51,644 bases of DNA from Elusimicrobiales bacterium (GCA_041651175.1 JBAZJT010000016.1:1-51644); one strand, 5' to 3'; shown: positions 8,080-17,287, counted from the first letter of the stretch. Numbers and translations are program-made. The notes: generated from the sequence alone by a model not told the origin.

Positions 8080-9831
8080 TCAGGCGGCGAGGGTGAAAGT
8101 GAACACGGAGCCTTTGCCTTCAACGCTCTCCACTGAAACCGAGCCGCCGTGCGCCTCCGTTATGTGCCGGACTATTGAAAGCCCAAGCCCGGTGCCGCCC
8201 ATCTCGCGGGAGCGGGCCTTGTCCACCCGGTAGAACCGCTCAAAAACGCGCGGCAGGTCGGCAGCCGGAATGCCTATGCCCGTGTCCCTGACCGAAACAT
8301 GGACTTTGCCGCTTGCGGCGCGGGCCAGTATTTCCACCGTCCCGCCGGGGATGTTGAATTTTATGGCGTTTTCTATCAGATTGCGGAACACCTGCAAAAG
8401 CTGGCCCTTGTCGGCGCGCACGGGCGGCAGTTCATGCATGCTCCTGTCCACCGAGACGGACACGGCGGCGGCGCGCGCCATTTCCCCAAGCCGCAGGCAA
8501 ACCTCCGCCGCCGCCTGGCCCAGATTCACCGCCTCCAGCCGGGGAGGCGTCCTGCCGGATTCTATGGCGGAGAGGCTTAGTATATCCTCTATCAGCCGGC
8601 CCAGGCGGACGGACTCCTCCTCTATGGCCTGCGCGAAGGAGCGGCGGTTTTCCCGGTCCTCCAGCGCACCGTCCAGCAGCGTCTGCGCGGCGGCCCGTAT
8701 GGAGGTGAGCGGGGTTCTCAGTTCGTGCGAGACATTGGCCACGAAATCCCTGCGCATCTGCTCCAGCTTTTTGACGCGCGATATGTCGCGCATGGCCAGC
8801 ACCGCGCCCTCGCAGCGGCCATCCTCTATAAGCGGGGCGCAGACCGCGTCAAACACGTTGTCCGGCGCGTCGGAGAACATTATCTCGCGCCTCTCCGCCG
8901 CGCGGGTACGCATGGAAGCAGCCGCCATCTCGTTAAGCGCAGGGTTGCGCAGCAGCTCCACCAGCGGCCTGCCGGCGCAGGTTTTGGCGTCCACGCGGGC
9001 CAGCGCGGCGAAAACCTCGTTGGCGAAAATGATGTTCCCGTCTTTATCCACTGCGGCGACGGCCTCCGTCATGTTGGAAAGTATGGCCGACAGCAGCGCC
9101 CTGTCCCGCGCCAGCTCGCCCATGGCGGACTGGGTTTTCTGCGCCAGCAGATTTATAGCGGCGGCCAGACGGCCATGCTCGTCCGCGGGGGAGTTCCGTA
9201 TGCGCGCGCCGTAATCCCCGCCGGAGAGCTTTTCCGCCACAAGCGACATCTCCCCCACCGGCCCGCCCAGCGACCAGGCCGCCCACAGCGCCGCAAGCAG
9301 CGCCAGAGGCAGAACCGCGGCCATGGCATAGAATGCGGCGCGCTGCATGTCCGCCGCCCTTCCATAGACCTTGGACAGCGGCAGCGACAGCCGCATCACC
9401 GCCGCCCTCCCTTCCGGCACGGGCGCCGACACATACAGGAAATCGTGGCCCATAGTGGCGCTGCGCCTTATATCGCGGCCTTCGCGGCCCGACAGCGCGG
9501 CGGCGACCTCCGGCCTGTGCGCATGGTTTTCCATGGAAGACACAGCGGAATAGGCGACCTCGGAATCGGCAATAACCGCGCCGTCCCGCCCGATTACGGT
9601 AACCCGGCACCCGCACGCGGCGGACAAAGCGGAAACGGCGCGCTCCGGCTCCAGCGCGGCCACCCGCGCCTGAGAATACAGCCCCGACGCCAGCTCGGAC
9701 ACCAGATGCGTCCGGGCGGATTTCTCCACCGCTATGCCGACGGCAAAAGCCGCCGCCAGCGCTATCGCGCCGATTGCGACGGCCAGTTTAAGCCGGAAAT
9801 GCTCTTTAATCAGTTTTAACACGGTAGCCAA
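8080..9831 (-). CDS. phoR: PhoR-like membrane sensor histidine kinase
   Basis: A 583-residue sensor kinase. Two membrane helices (about 14-35 and 166-188) flank an extracytoplasmic sensor of about 130 residues. HAMP (about 189-240), PAS (about 255-360), the HisKA phospho-acceptor helix (VSHELRTPLTSI) and the ATPase domain (NLIENAIKF, DTGIGIP, GGTGLGLSIVRH) follow. It would phosphorylate the PhoB-type regulator encoded just upstream. The start codon is non-canonical: the longest frame begins with TTG at 9831 and overlaps the regulator by 26 nt, while a GTG at 9822 is an alternative. The pairing resembles PhoR/PhoB for phosphate, but no pst genes are nearby, so the signal is unknown. Confidence 0.9.
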   Translation of the reverse strand: MATVLKLIKEHFRLKLAVAIGAIALAAAFAVGIAVEKSARTHLVSELASGLYSQARVAALEPERAVSALSAACGCRVTVIGRDGAVIADSEVAYSAVSSMENHAHRPEVAAALSGREGRDIRRSATMGHDFLYVSAPVPEGRAAVMRLSLPLSKVYGRAADMQRAAFYAMAAVLPLALLAALWAAWSLGGPVGEMSLVAEKLSGGDYGARIRNSPADEHGRLAAAINLLAQKTQSAMGELARDRALLSAILSNMTEAVAAVDKDGNIIFANEVFAALARVDAKTCAGRPLVELLRNPALNEMAAASMRTRAAERREIMFSDAPDNVFDAVCAPLIEDGRCEGAVLAMRDISRVKKLEQMRRDFVANVSHELRTPLTSIRAAAQTLLDGALEDRENRRSFAQAIEEESVRLGRLIEDILSLSAIESGRTPPRLEAVNLGQAAAEVCLRLGEMARAAAVSVSVDRSMHELPPVRADKGQLLQVFRNLIENAIKFNIPGGTVEILARAASGKVHVSVRDTGIGIPAADLPRVFERFYRVDKARSREMGGTGLGLSIVRHITEAHGGSVSVESVEGKGSVFTFTLAA

Positions 9832-10480
9832 CGTTTTTAACCGTAACGATGCGGGCGGCTTCTCGCCCCAGCTTGGCGCGCAGCCTGGCTATGTGCTGGT
9901 CCACGGTGTTGGTGTCCAGTTCCATGGAACGCTCGTAGCCCCAGACCTGCTCCATTATCTGGTCGCGGGTGAGGGCTTTGCCCCCCGCGCGAGCCAGGCA
10001 GCGCAGCAGCTCAAACTCCTTCGTGCTTAAAGCGGCGGTCCCGCCGGCGACGCGCACCTCGTATTTGTCAAAATCAATTTCAATATCCCCGGCCCTGAAA
10101 ACCGGGCTCTCTTCCGGCGCGCGGCGGCGCAGCACGGCTTTGACGCGCGCCAGCAGCTCGCGCATGCTGAAAGGCTTGGACACATAATCGTCCGCGCCCA
10201 GCTCCAAACCCAGAACACGGTCCAGCTCTTCTTTTTTAGCGGTCAGCATTATCACGGGGGTGGAATGCTTTTGCCTTATGCGGCGGCAAACCTCCAACCC
10301 GTCCACTTTGGGCAGCATGACATCCAGCAGCACCAGGTCCGGCGGGCCGGCCTCATGCAGCTTCAGCGCGGTTTCGCCGTCCGCCGCAGCCGCGACGATA
10401 TACCCCGCCTTCTCCAGATTGTAGCGGAGCGCGGCGGCTATGTTTTTCTCATCTTCCACGACAAGTATTTTCGCGGGCAT
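9806..10480 (-). CDS. phoB: PhoB/OmpR-family response regulator
   Basis: A 224-residue two-domain regulator. The receiver has its acidic pocket in VVEDE, the phospho-acceptor Asp53 in LLDVMLP and the conserved Lys in VSKPFSM. The C-terminal winged helix (about 130-222) matches the OmpR/PhoB type (TKEFELLRCLA, RDQIMEQVWGYE, VDQHIARLRAKLG, VKNVGYR). It overlaps the kinase gene downstream. It is divergent from the decarboxylase operon across a 33-bp gap, so it could influence that operon's promoter, although nothing in the sequence proves it. Confidence 0.92.
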   Translation of the reverse strand: MPAKILVVEDEKNIAAALRYNLEKAGYIVAAAADGETALKLHEAGPPDLVLLDVMLPKVDGLEVCRRIRQKHSTPVIMLTAKKEELDRVLGLELGADDYVSKPFSMRELLARVKAVLRRRAPEESPVFRAGDIEIDFDKYEVRVAGGTAALSTKEFELLRCLARAGGKALTRDQIMEQVWGYERSMELDTNTVDQHIARLRAKLGREAARIVTVKNVGYRVKTD

Positions 10481-10494
10481 GGTTATAGATAGTA

Positions 10495-10503
10495 TGTTAT
10501 AAT
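10495..10503 (+). promoter_or_regulatory. Extended -10 promoter of the arylacetate decarboxylase operon
   Basis: TGTTATAAT is a perfect extended -10 (TGnTATAAT). It ends 10 nt before the ATG at 10514, with no Shine-Dalgarno in between, so the mRNA would be nearly leaderless. It sits in the 33-bp gap shared with the divergent phoB gene. Confidence 0.65.
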
Positions 10504-10513
10504 TCCGTTACAA

Positions 10514-13066
10514 ATGGCAACTCCGGCTATTACCGCCCGCGCGAAAAAGCTGCGGGACATTTATCTGGGCGCGGCCAGCTCCGCCGACAACGAATTCCCG
10601 TACTGGTACACCAGGCAATATTTTACGGACGACTGCGAAATCCCCGTCGTCCGCCGGGCCCGGGCGTTAAGGGCGGCGTTTTCCTCGCTGACGCCGGTCA
10701 TCTATCCCGGCGAGCTTATAGTGATGCAGAAAGCCGCCTATTACCGCGGCTCTTTTCCGATGCCCTGGCTGTCGGAAGGCTATTACATGGCCCGCGAGGA
10801 CGAGCTTTACCGCCAGGCGCTGGAGCGCGGCTCCTCCAGCGCGGACGAGCATTCCAGCTTCGGCTGCGGCGGCGGCAATTTCACGCAAAGCAGGGGAAAA
10901 GCCGTCTCCATCGCCGGCAAATTCGGCATGAGGCAGGAGGAGATTCCCGCCCTGCTGAAACTGGCGCGGCTGTGGCAGCACAAATCGGTGCAGGACATTT
11001 CCGCCCGCTACGAGCGCGCCGTGCCGGAAAGCGCGCTAAAAGACGAGCTTATGCGCGGCATAGTCTGTATGTTCGACTCCGGCTACACGCTGCCGCAGGG
11101 GCGCGAGGTCATTAACTACTATTATCCGCTGCAATACGGCTTTGACGGAATTATAAAAATCGCCTCCGAAAAAAAGGCCGCCTGCGCCGGCTGCGCCGGC
11201 GGCGACGGCATGGCCGGCATGAACCGCCTCTATAATTACGAGGCCGTGATACTGGCGGCTGAAGGGCTTCAAAACTGGATTCTCAATTACGCAAAAGAGG
11301 CGCGCAGGCTGGCCTCTTTTGAGAGCGATGAAAACCAAAAATCCGAGTATTGCGCGATAGCGGAGCGGCTGGAGCATATCGCCCATTATCCGCCGCGCGG
11401 CTTCCGGGACGCCGCACAACTGTGCTGGACACTGCACGTGGCCGCGCTAAACGAGGACGCCATCTCCGGCCTCTCGCCGGGCCGGCTGGGTCAGGTTTTG
11501 TACCCGTACTACGAGCATGACACGGCCTCCGGCGCGCTGACCCGCCGGGACGCGCTGGAACTGCTTGAATGCCAGCGGGTGAAATTCACCTCCATAGACT
11601 GCTTTGCCTCCGCCGGGGTGGTGGGCGGGGTGCTTTCCGGCAGCACGTTTAACAATCTTTCGCTTGGCGGGCTTACGGAAGACGGCCAGCCCGCCTGCAA
11701 CGAATTGGAGCAGCTTATCATAGAGGCCGCCATGTCCTGCGCCTCGCCGCAGCCGACGCTTTCGGTTTTATATGACGAGCGGCTGCCGGAGGATTTCCTG
11801 CTCAGGGCGGCGGAATGCGTCAGAACCGGCGCAGGCTATCCGGCTTTCATGAACAACCGGGTGGCGGCGGATTTTCTGCTCTCCCAGTACGGCGGCGAGG
11901 GCATGACGGTGGGCGAGGCGCGCGCCGTCGCCATAGGCGGCTGCCTGGAAACCTCGCCCTGCTCGTGGCTGACGCTGGATTTCGCGGGCCGGAAATGGCA
12001 AATCCCCGGCGGCTCCGGCCAGCCGACAAGCGTGGGGGTGCATTTTGTCTCGCTGCCGAAAATACTGGAGCTGGCGCTTTTTGACGGCATGGACATGCGC
12101 GCAAACCACCGCATTTTCCCGCCGCGCGGGCGCGGGCTGGAAACCTGCGAGGCCGTGATTGAGGCATTCCGGGATTACTTCTTGCAGGCGGTCGCCGCGC
12201 TCAACAAATGCAACAACATACAGCACGATGTGTGGCGCAAGAACAACATGGCCGTCATAAACTCGCTGCTAAAGCCGGACTGCCTGGAAAAAGGGCATTT
12301 GATAAACGAACTGGGCTACCGTTACAACGGCACTTTCAATATTGAAACTACCGGCACCGTAAATTTCGTCAACAGCATGGCCGCGCTGAAAAAGCTGGTG
12401 TTTGAGGAACGCGCCGTATCGCTGGAAGAATTGAAGGCCGCGCTGGCAGCGAATTTCAAGTCGCATGAAAAGACGCATTCCCTCTGCCTCAACGCGCCCA
12501 AATACGGCAACGACGACCCGTATGCAGACTCCATACTCGCGGAATGGGAGCGGTGGTTCGCCCAAACAAGCCGCGAATTTGAATCGCTCTACGGCAAAAG
12601 GCTCTATCCGTGCCAGATTTCGGTTTCCACCCACGGCGCGATGGGCGCGGCGGCAATAGCCGGGCCGGACGGCAGGCCGGCAGGCGCGGCGTTTGCCGAC
12701 GGTTCCATGTCCGCATACCCGGGAACCGACAAAAACGGGCCTTACGCGCTGTTCCGCTCGGCCTGCGGCTGGGACCATTCGTCCTCGCAGAACTCGCAGC
12801 TAAACATCAAACTGCATCCTTCCGCAGTGGCGGGCAGGGAAGGCGCAAAGAAACTGCTTGAGCTTACGCGGGGATACATGCGCAGGGGCGGCTTCCACGT
12901 GCAGTACAACGTAATAGACTCCTCCGTCCTCAGGGACGCGCAGCGCAACCCCGCCGGTTACCGGGAACTGCTGGTGCGCGTGGCGGGTTTCACCCAATAC
13001 TGGGTGGAGCTGGGAAAACCGATACAGGACGAAATCATCGCCCGCACCGAATACGGGGAATTCTGA
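10514..13066 (+). CDS. hpdB: 4-hydroxyphenylacetate decarboxylase-type glycyl-radical enzyme, large subunit
   Basis: An 850-residue glycyl-radical enzyme. The active-site thiyl Cys477 lies in GGCLETSPC with Glu479 two residues on, as in the Cys-x-Glu pair of 4-hydroxyphenylacetate decarboxylase. The glycyl-radical loop is RVAGFTQYWVELGKPIQDE with Gly825, a C-terminal signature closer to HpdB than to pyruvate formate-lyase. The decisive evidence is the next gene, an HpdC-type Fe-S small subunit found only with this decarboxylase. The reaction would be 4-hydroxyphenylacetate to p-cresol plus CO2. A related arylacetate substrate is possible, since the protein is about 50 residues shorter than the clostridial enzyme. 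It is strictly anaerobic chemistry in the cytoplasm. The stop overlaps hpdC by one base (TGATG). Confidence 0.85.
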   Translation: MATPAITARAKKLRDIYLGAASSADNEFPYWYTRQYFTDDCEIPVVRRARALRAAFSSLTPVIYPGELIVMQKAAYYRGSFPMPWLSEGYYMAREDELYRQALERGSSSADEHSSFGCGGGNFTQSRGKAVSIAGKFGMRQEEIPALLKLARLWQHKSVQDISARYERAVPESALKDELMRGIVCMFDSGYTLPQGREVINYYYPLQYGFDGIIKIASEKKAACAGCAGGDGMAGMNRLYNYEAVILAAEGLQNWILNYAKEARRLASFESDENQKSEYCAIAERLEHIAHYPPRGFRDAAQLCWTLHVAALNEDAISGLSPGRLGQVLYPYYEHDTASGALTRRDALELLECQRVKFTSIDCFASAGVVGGVLSGSTFNNLSLGGLTEDGQPACNELEQLIIEAAMSCASPQPTLSVLYDERLPEDFLLRAAECVRTGAGYPAFMNNRVAADFLLSQYGGEGMTVGEARAVAIGGCLETSPCSWLTLDFAGRKWQIPGGSGQPTSVGVHFVSLPKILELALFDGMDMRANHRIFPPRGRGLETCEAVIEAFRDYFLQAVAALNKCNNIQHDVWRKNNMAVINSLLKPDCLEKGHLINELGYRYNGTFNIETTGTVNFVNSMAALKKLVFEERAVSLEELKAALAANFKSHEKTHSLCLNAPKYGNDDPYADSILAEWERWFAQTSREFESLYGKRLYPCQISVSTHGAMGAAAIAGPDGRPAGAAFADGSMSAYPGTDKNGPYALFRSACGWDHSSSQNSQLNIKLHPSAVAGREGAKKLLELTRGYMRRGGFHVQYNVIDSSVLRDAQRNPAGYRELLVRVAGFTQYWVELGKPIQDEIIARTEYGEF

Positions 13067-13317
13067 TGGACACTCACAGGAACTGCGGTTATTACGCGCC
13101 GGTGGATGTAACAAAAGGCATTTGCCACAAGACGAAACAGGAAGTCGCGGCGGACGCGCAGTCCTGCCCGCAATTTTCGCCCGCGCCCAGATGCGGCAAC
13201 TGTAAACTCTACGCCCCCGGCAAAGACCCGCTTACCGGAGAATGCAAAGCCTCCGCGAACGGGTTTTTCGCCTATGCCGGCATGAGCGCCCGCGAATGCA
13301 AATACCGCCGGGACTGA
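13066..13317 (+). CDS. hpdC: 4-hydroxyphenylacetate decarboxylase small (Fe-S) subunit
   Basis: An 83-residue protein matching HpdC. Its ligand set is one His and seven Cys: His4, Cys7, Cys20 and Cys34 for the N-terminal cluster, and Cys43, Cys46, Cys60 and Cys78 for the C-terminal one. This is the ligand order and spacing known for the two [4Fe-4S] clusters of clostridial HpdC. The PVDVTKGICHKTK and CPQF segments are also typical. The subunit stabilises the large subunit and is thought to help regulate its radical state. Start and stop are both tightly coupled: TGATG with hpdB and a 22-nt overlap with the following membrane gene. Confidence 0.88.
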   Translation: MDTHRNCGYYAPVDVTKGICHKTKQEVAADAQSCPQFSPAPRCGNCKLYAPGKDPLTGECKASANGFFAYAGMSARECKYRRD

Positions 13318-14720
13318 AATCCCGCTCCGCAATTATCGCCGCCTGTTTTGCCGCAGCCGCGCTGGTTTACTCGCTCACCCTCACAAACGGCCACGGCTGG
13401 CGCTGGGACGACGGCGCGCAATACATCGCCCATGCCCGGAATATAGCCGAGGGCAGGCCATACGCGGCCACCGGATATATATTCAATCCCCAAAATCCGA
13501 TGACGGGGCCGGCCAGCTATCCGCCGGTGTATCCCGCGCTGCTTTCCCCGGTTTACAAATTATTCGGGCTGAACATGATTGCGTTCAAGCTGGTAAACGT
13601 CCTGCTGATGTTTTTATGCCTGGCCCTGCTCTGCGCGCTGGCCGCGAAAGAGGAAAAGTCCGAGACCGCCGCCTCGCTGGCTTTGTTTGCCGCGCTGCCG
13701 GCGGTGTTCTGGCTGCGTCAGCTGGTATATGCGGACTGGCTCTGCCTTGCCCTTATGTATGCCGCGTTTCTGGCATTCCGCCGCGGCGGCGCGGCGGCGG
13801 GGCTGCTGCTGGGACTGGCATACAGCACCCGGGTGGCCGGGCTTGCCGGATACCTGGCGCTGGCGGCGGATGATATTTTCCGCAACCGGAAAATCACCGC
13901 GCGGCTTGTGCGGATGTCCGTTATATTTTTCGCGCTGGCGGCGGCGCAGAAAATAATGATGCCCGCTATAGCCGGGTCGTATTACATATCCACCAAAATT
14001 CTTCTGCCCGGCCACGACACCCCTATCAGCGGCAGATACATGTCCAGTCCGTTCAACGAGGTCTTCATTCCCGACGGCATGTCCGCGCCGTTTGTAGCCG
14101 CCCTATGCGTACTGCTTGCGGCAGCGGCAACCGGCATGTACATACGCCGCGGCAGGCTGACGGCTGCGGACTGGCTGGCCGCCGGCTGTCCGCTTACCTT
14201 TATCATTTGCAGCGACGGCGTGCGCACCCTGCTGCCGCTGCTGCCGTTTATCCCGCTCAACTGCATCGCGGCGGCAAAAGCCGTCCGGGACGGGCGAACC
14301 CGCTTTCTGGCAGGCGCGGCGCTGATACTATGCGGCGCAATGGCATACATCGGCAGTTTTGCAAGCGTCTGGCAGGATTACGACATAAGCAGGCCCCCTT
14401 CAAAACAGCTTTTCGCCGCCATAAAAGCCAACACGGAACCGGACGCGGTGTTTATCGCGCGCAAGCCCAGAATGCTGGCGCTTATGACCGGGCGCAAAGC
14501 ATCCATATACCCGCAGAACAGCGCCCCGCAAGCTCAGCTTGAGTATTACCGCTCCGTAAAAGCCGGTTATCTGCTGGAGACCTGGTGGCTTCGGAAAGAC
14601 AGGGAAATTATTGCCCCGCTTCTGGCGGCGCGGCCCGGCTGTTTTGCCTATGCCTACGGCAACGAAATGTTCAGGGTTTACAAGTTAAAACTGGATTTTG
14701 AGCAATGCCCAAAGGATTGA
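13296..14720 (+). CDS. Multi-spanning GT-C (ArnT/PMT-like) glycosyltransferase
   Basis: A polytopic membrane protein of 474 residues with about ten hydrophobic helices. The first extracytoplasmic loop holds WRWDDGAQYIAHARNIAEG, the acidic (Asp-Asp) motif where GT-C lipid-phosphosugar-dependent transferases such as ArnT, GT39 and GT83 have their catalytic Asp. The C-terminal 100 residues form a soluble domain. It would move a sugar from a polyprenyl-phosphate donor to a lipid or protein outside the cytoplasmic membrane; donor and acceptor are unknown. The ATG at 13296 gives a 22-nt overlap with hpdC, and an upstream ATG (13242) would overlap more. It overlaps the activase start by 16 nt, so it is truly inside the decarboxylase operon, which I do not know from other organisms. 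Confidence 0.7.
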   Translation: MQIPPGLKSRSAIIAACFAAAALVYSLTLTNGHGWRWDDGAQYIAHARNIAEGRPYAATGYIFNPQNPMTGPASYPPVYPALLSPVYKLFGLNMIAFKLVNVLLMFLCLALLCALAAKEEKSETAASLALFAALPAVFWLRQLVYADWLCLALMYAAFLAFRRGGAAAGLLLGLAYSTRVAGLAGYLALAADDIFRNRKITARLVRMSVIFFALAAAQKIMMPAIAGSYYISTKILLPGHDTPISGRYMSSPFNEVFIPDGMSAPFVAALCVLLAAAATGMYIRRGRLTAADWLAAGCPLTFIICSDGVRTLLPLLPFIPLNCIAAAKAVRDGRTRFLAGAALILCGAMAYIGSFASVWQDYDISRPPSKQLFAAIKANTEPDAVFIARKPRMLALMTGRKASIYPQNSAPQAQLEYYRSVKAGYLLETWWLRKDREIIAPLLAARPGCFAYAYGNEMFRVYKLKLDFEQCPKD

Positions 14721-15619
14721 TTTTTGACATACAGGGTTTTTCGGTGCATGACGGGCCGGGCTGCCGGACGGTTTTTTTCCTGAGCGGCTGCCCGCTGCGC
14801 TGCCGCTGGTGCGCCAACCCGGAGGGTATGTCCGGCGCGCCGGCATTGCTGCATTTCGCCTCCAGATGCGCGGGGGACATGCTGTGCGCGGCTGCATGCC
14901 CGGCTAATGCAGTTTCAGCCGGGCCGGTTTTTGACCGCGCGGCCTGCGCGAAATGCCGCTCTTTTGACTGCGTCAAAGCCTGCCGCAGCGGCGCGCTTAA
15001 AACAGCCGGAAGGGAAGTTTCCGTTGACGAAATAATCAGAATAATCCGCCGGGACAGGGATTTCTGGGGGCCCGGCGGCGGGATAACGCTTTCCGGCGGG
15101 GAGCCGTTGTTTCAGAAGGAATTCTCGCTTGCCGTGCTGCGCTGGTGCCGGGAAAACGGCGTTCACACAGCGGTTGAGACCTGCGCTTTCGCCCCGGAAA
15201 AGGATTTCATGGAGCTTGCCGCAAACTGCGACTGGGTTTTCGCCGACATAAAGCACATGGACGCGCAAAAACACAAAGCCGGAACGGGGCAGACGAATGA
15301 AACCATTCTGTCAAACATCAGGCGGCTGGCGCGCGGCAGACATGAGCGCAGGCTGGTCATCCGGCTGCCGCTTATACCCGGCTATAACGACGGGGAGGAT
15401 AATCTGGCAGCCTGCGCGGATTTCATGGCGGTTGCGGGACTGGGGGAGATAAATATACTGCCCTTTCACGCGATGGGCCTGTCCAAATACAAACAACTGG
15501 GGATGGTTTGCGGTTATGCGGACACCGCGCCCTGCGGCGCAAAAGAACTTTCCCGCGCGGCGGAGCTTTTCACCGTCAGGAACATAGCCTGCCACTCCGG
15601 TCCCGACACGCCGTTCTGA
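14705..15619 (+). CDS. hpdA: Glycyl-radical-enzyme activating enzyme (radical SAM)
   Basis: A 304-residue radical SAM activase. The cluster motif is GCPLRCRWC (CxxxCxxC), with the family signature GGGITLSGGEPLFQ. Between them lies a ferredoxin-like insert with two Cys clusters (CAGDMLCAAACP and CAKCRSFDCVKAC), present in activases of HpdA, GlyDH and benzylsuccinate synthase type but absent from PflA. It abstracts the hydrogen from Gly825 of the large subunit to install the glycyl radical. The gene overlaps the preceding membrane gene by 16 nt and converges with obg with only 5 bp between stops. Confidence 0.88.
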   Translation: MPKGLIFDIQGFSVHDGPGCRTVFFLSGCPLRCRWCANPEGMSGAPALLHFASRCAGDMLCAAACPANAVSAGPVFDRAACAKCRSFDCVKACRSGALKTAGREVSVDEIIRIIRRDRDFWGPGGGITLSGGEPLFQKEFSLAVLRWCRENGVHTAVETCAFAPEKDFMELAANCDWVFADIKHMDAQKHKAGTGQTNETILSNIRRLARGRHERRLVIRLPLIPGYNDGEDNLAACADFMAVAGLGEINILPFHAMGLSKYKQLGMVCGYADTAPCGAKELSRAAELFTVRNIACHSGPDTPF

Positions 15620-15624
15620 CCGCG

Positions 15625-16950
15625 CTATTTGCCGGGGTTGCCGGGTTTGCGGCGTTCTTCAAAATCGCTGGAACTCCACTCAAACTCCTGTCCGCAGATG
15701 CGGACAGACTCGCCCTCTTTGACGCCGCGGCGCAGCAGCGCCTTCTCAAGGCCGATGCGCTTGAAGAGGTTTTTAAGCCGGATTACCGCCTCCGGCTGGC
15801 CGAAATTGGTCATTTGCACAAGCCGGGTTATTTCCCTGCCCGACACCTCAAACAACCCGTCACGCCCGCGCTCCAGCCGGAAGGCAGGCTCTATGGAATG
15901 ATAGGCGGGATGCGGCGCAGACGGCGGCTTTATTTCCGGCGGGGTTTCGGCCAGCAGGCGCACGGCCTCGTCCAGCACGGAGGAAACGCCGCCGCCCGTG
16001 GCGGCAGACATGACAAAGAGCTTGCGCCGGCGGTATCTGGCGCGGATTTTGGCGGCGGCTTTTTCCGCCTCCGGCAAATCGGCTTTGTTGACGGCGATTA
16101 TGCGCGGCTTGGCCGCCAGCGCGGGGTTGAAAAGCTTCAGCTCGTTTTCCACGGCTTTTATGGATTCGGCAGGGCCGGTTCCGCAAAAGCCAAGCGGGTC
16201 CACCAGATGTATCAGCGCGCGGGTGCGCTCTATATGGCGCAGGAAGGCGGTGCCCAGCCCGCGGCCCTCGTGCGCGCCCTCTATGATGCCGGGAATGTCG
16301 GCCATCACAAAGCTTTTGCCCTTGTGATAAACCATGCCCAGATTGGGATTCAAAGTCGTAAACGGATAATCTGCCACCTTGGGCCGCGCGGCGGAAACCC
16401 GCGCCAGAAAAGTTGACTTCCCCGCGTTCGGAAAACCCAGCAGCCCCACGTCGGCGAGGACTTTAAGCTCCAGGTGATAAACGAACTCCTCGCCCGGTTC
16501 GCCTTTTTCGGCGATTCTGGGAGCGGTGTTGGCATGGGTTTTGAAAGCCATGTTCCCCCTGCCCGCCCTGCCGCCGCGCGCGGCCAGGAAACGCTGGCCA
16601 CGCCCGGTAAGGTCCGCGACGACATGCCCGTCCTTTTTTACTACGGTGCCGCAGGGGACGAATACAACCGTATCCTCCCCGGCGGCGCCGTTCTTGTTGT
16701 AGCTGCCGCCCTTGCCGCCGGGAATGCCTTTTATATGGGGATGATAGGAAATCTCCACAAGAGTGGTGAGGTTGCGGTCCGCCTCCAGGAAAACTGCTCC
16801 GCCGGAGCCGCCGTCGCCGCCGTTGGGACCGCCGTAGGGGATGAATTTTTCGCGCCGGAAGGAAAGGCAGCCGTCGCCCCCGTCGCCCGCTTTTACGTGG
16901 ATGCGGACCCGGTCTATGAACGCCTGCTGGCGTTTTTTGTCTTCATTCAT
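15625..16950 (-). CDS. obg: GTPase Obg
   Basis: A 441-residue Obg/CgtA GTPase involved in late 50S assembly. The glycine-rich Obg fold comes first (FIDRVRIHVKAGDGGDGC, GGPNGGDGGSGG), followed by the G domain (GFPNAGKST, the switch region YPFTTL, DIPGIIEGAHEGRG, NKAD) and a C-terminal OCT-type domain ending EFEWSSSDFEE. I start at the Met at 16950, which matches the family's N-terminus; the longer frame adds 13 unrelated residues. It follows rplU and rpmA, the usual neighbours of obg. Confidence 0.94.
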   Translation of the reverse strand: MNEDKKRQQAFIDRVRIHVKAGDGGDGCLSFRREKFIPYGGPNGGDGGSGGAVFLEADRNLTTLVEISYHPHIKGIPGGKGGSYNKNGAAGEDTVVFVPCGTVVKKDGHVVADLTGRGQRFLAARGGRAGRGNMAFKTHANTAPRIAEKGEPGEEFVYHLELKVLADVGLLGFPNAGKSTFLARVSAARPKVADYPFTTLNPNLGMVYHKGKSFVMADIPGIIEGAHEGRGLGTAFLRHIERTRALIHLVDPLGFCGTGPAESIKAVENELKLFNPALAAKPRIIAVNKADLPEAEKAAAKIRARYRRRKLFVMSAATGGGVSSVLDEAVRLLAETPPEIKPPSAPHPAYHSIEPAFRLERGRDGLFEVSGREITRLVQMTNFGQPEAVIRLKNLFKRIGLEKALLRRGVKEGESVRICGQEFEWSSSDFEERRKPGNPGK

Positions 16951-17004
16951 AAAATCCGACACGGCGGCGCGACTGCGCCGCCGTGTCAAAAGACGAAGAA
17001 TCCG

Positions 17005-17271
17005 TCAGGCCTTGGCGGTTTCGGTTACTATGGATATTTTCTGCTTGCCGCGGCTGGCCCACTGGAACTTCACGGTGCCCGCCGACTTGGCAAACAACGT
17101 GTCGTCCGAACCGATGCCTACGTTGAGGCCGGGCAGGAATTTGGTGCCGCGCTGGCGCACCAGCACCTCGCCCGCCAGGACCTTCTGCTGGCCGTAGCGC
17201 TTTACGCCAAGCCTTTGGCCGTGGCTGTCGCGCCCGTTGGTTGAAGAACCCTGCGATTTTGCATGTGCCAT
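17005..17271 (-). CDS. rpmA: 50S ribosomal protein L27
   Basis: An 88-residue L27 whose N-terminus lies near the peptidyl-transferase centre. The start (MAHAKSQGSSTNGRDSHGQR) and the VLAGEVLVRQRGTKF core are diagnostic; there is no Firmicutes-type cleaved extension. It lies 16 bp after rplU and ahead of obg in one operon. Confidence 0.96.
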   Translation of the reverse strand: MAHAKSQGSSTNGRDSHGQRLGVKRYGQQKVLAGEVLVRQRGTKFLPGLNVGIGSDDTLFAKSAGTVKFQWASRGKQKISIVTETAKA

Positions 17272-17287
17272 ATGTGTTCCGGTTCCG

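Noticed and set aside
9800..10480. Phosphate-starvation (Pho) system as a certain assignment
   Set aside because: The domain architecture matches PhoB/PhoR, but no pst or phoU gene lies nearby, so the signal is left open.
10514..13066. Pyruvate formate-lyase
   Set aside because: No Cys-Cys active-site pair; the C-L-E motif and the HpdC-type small subunit next door point to an arylacetate decarboxylase.
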